Assembly (NCBI GenBank): GCA_025356095.1
Contig: JANXUR010000018.1
Coordinates: 1 to 64,000, forward strand
Reading direction: 5' to 3'
Origin: Acidobacteriaceae bacterium
Lineage (GTDB): Bacteria; Acidobacteriota; Terriglobia; Terriglobales; Acidobacteriaceae
Length of the DNA stretch: 64,000 nt
Shown here: piece by piece, positions 63,219 through 64,000 of the stretch
Position numbering within the stretch: position 1 is the first letter of the stretch
Layout of the letters: each line of letters opens with the position of its first letter
Program-made: the position numbers and the translations under genes
The notes under the pieces: model-generated
What the model saw: only the letters and a program-made list of their open reading frames with translations
The model's database searches: none
Told to the model about the DNA's origin: nothing

Positions 63219-64000
63219 ATGATGACGGCAACTGTAAGGACGGCGGCGCTGGCCGCACTGTTAATTTCCACATGGAGCGTTTCGCGAGCTCAGACCTCAG
63301 CCGATCTGGTTATTACCCATGCGCGCATCTTTACCGAAAACGCTGCTGCACCCTGGGCCGAGGCGATGGCGGTGCAAAATGGTCGCATTGTCGCGGTGGG
63401 CAGCGAAGTACAGGTTGCGGCCTTCCGCAAGAACGCTAAGAAGGTGGTGGACGCGCAAGGCAAACTGGTGCTGCCCGGCTTCCATGACGCGCACATCCAC
63501 TTTATGGAAGGCTCGGTGAGCCTGAATGGCGTGGGTCTGGACGGCGCGAAATCGCTCGCCGAAGTGCAACGGCTGGTAAAGGAGTATGCGGCGGCGCACC
63601 CCAAGGCGGCGTGGATTTTGGGGCGGGGGTGGAGCTACGACATCTTTGGCGAAGCGGCGCTGCCCAAACGCCAGATGCTTGACCTGGTGGTGGCCGACCG
63701 GCCCGTGTACTTGGAAGGCTACGACGGCCACACTGCATGGGTGAACAGCAAAGCACTGGAGTTGGCGGGGGTAACGAAGTCCACGCCTGACCCGGCCAAT
63801 GGAACAATCGTGCGCGACGCCAACGGCGAAGCAACCGGCGCGTTGAAGGAAGCCGCCCAGGATGTAGTGGGCGCGCACACTCCTGAGCTGACGAGGCCGG
63901 AGCGCCTGGCCGCGCTGCGCGCGGGGCTGCGCCATGCCAGCGCCAACGGACTGACACGAGTGCGCAGCGCAGGTAGTGACTTTGAATATCTTGATTTGTT
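63219..64000 (+). CDS. Exported YtcJ-like amidohydrolase (partial)
   Basis: The gene runs off the window end; 260 complete codons are seen. A signal peptide (ALAALLISTWSVSRAQ) is followed by the amidohydrolase-family N-terminal strand domain (ADLVITHARIFTENA, AMAVQNGRIVAVG, KLVLPGFHDAHIHFMEGS). HIH in GFHDAHIHF is the first metal-ligand pair. The region DRPVYLEGYDGHTAWVNSKA is typical of YtcJ/N-substituted formamide deformylase-type proteins. GGAGAG lies about five bases before ATG 63219. The substrate would be an amide or N-acyl compound. It is 24 bases from the regulator stop, so the two are probably cotranscribed. Confidence 0.88.
   Translation, partial: MMTATVRTAALAALLISTWSVSRAQTSADLVITHARIFTENAAAPWAEAMAVQNGRIVAVGSEVQVAAFRKNAKKVVDAQGKLVLPGFHDAHIHFMEGSVSLNGVGLDGAKSLAEVQRLVKEYAAAHPKAAWILGRGWSYDIFGEAALPKRQMLDLVVADRPVYLEGYDGHTAWVNSKALELAGVTKSTPDPANGTIVRDANGEATGALKEAAQDVVGAHTPELTRPERLAALRAGLRHASANGLTRVRSAGSDFEYLDL

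Overview
The window looks like chromosomal DNA of an Acidobacteriota bacterium of the Terriglobia/Koribacter type. This is an inference from gene content: a large Oar-like TonB-dependent receptor with an N-terminal carboxypeptidase-regulatory domain, a helix-turn-helix/membrane/TPR protein, a GloVer-repeat secreted protein with IPT domains, many Tat-exported oxidoreductases, Kdo (LPS) genes and high GC. No rRNA, tRNA, insertion sequence, phage or CRISPR array was recognised.

Layout. 0-4 kb: end of an unknown gene, proS, a frameshifted small gene, a ParE-type toxin-antitoxin pair, a small coiled-coil protein and two minisatellites. 4-11 kb: a class A penicillin-binding protein, a TPR lipoprotein-like exported protein with a clear terminator, a KdsC-type phosphatase and envelope or secreted proteins of unknown role. 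10-18.6 kb: a self-inhibited Fic protein, a full-length Lhr helicase and an FHA-GAF-AAA+-Fis sigma-54-type activator. 18.7-31.3 kb: a long minus-strand series (alpha-galactosidase, Tat-exported Gfo/Idh/MocA oxidoreductase, Tat-exported sugar isomerase-like protein, SpoIIE phosphatase, Tat-exported aldo/keto reductase, heme-binding-like protein, M23 peptidase), divergent from a plus-strand operon (SSS symporter, small membrane protein, galK, galT). Together these form an alpha-galactoside/galactose utilisation locus with an unusual exported redox arm.

31-49.7 kb: small exported or membrane proteins (one with a clear internal duplication), a GloVer/IPT protein divergent from an HTH-TPR regulator, YbjQ, a CPXCG protein, an exported phosphodiesterase, a Tat-exported M24 peptidase, proBA, kdsA, pyrG, a cupin, a LuxR-type regulator with a degenerate receiver, and a DmpA/BapA-family peptidase. 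49.7-64 kb: a seven-gene minus-strand cluster (TonB receptor, GSAM-like beta-transaminase candidate, APC permease, aldehyde dehydrogenase, GabT-like aminotransferase, MmsA, AGXT2-like aminotransferase), read divergently from a regulator that joins a MerR HTH, an XRE HTH and a cupin. The shared intergenic region has overlapping divergent promoters around a perfect 8-bp inverted repeat. I read this as a beta/omega-amino acid (beta-alanine, GABA, beta-aminoisobutyrate or beta-peptide) catabolic regulon; it and the galactoside locus are the best candidates for an undescribed system. The window ends inside an exported YtcJ-like amidohydrolase.

Short tandem repeats (periods 9, 12, 12, 14, 18 and 26) recur in gaps across the window.
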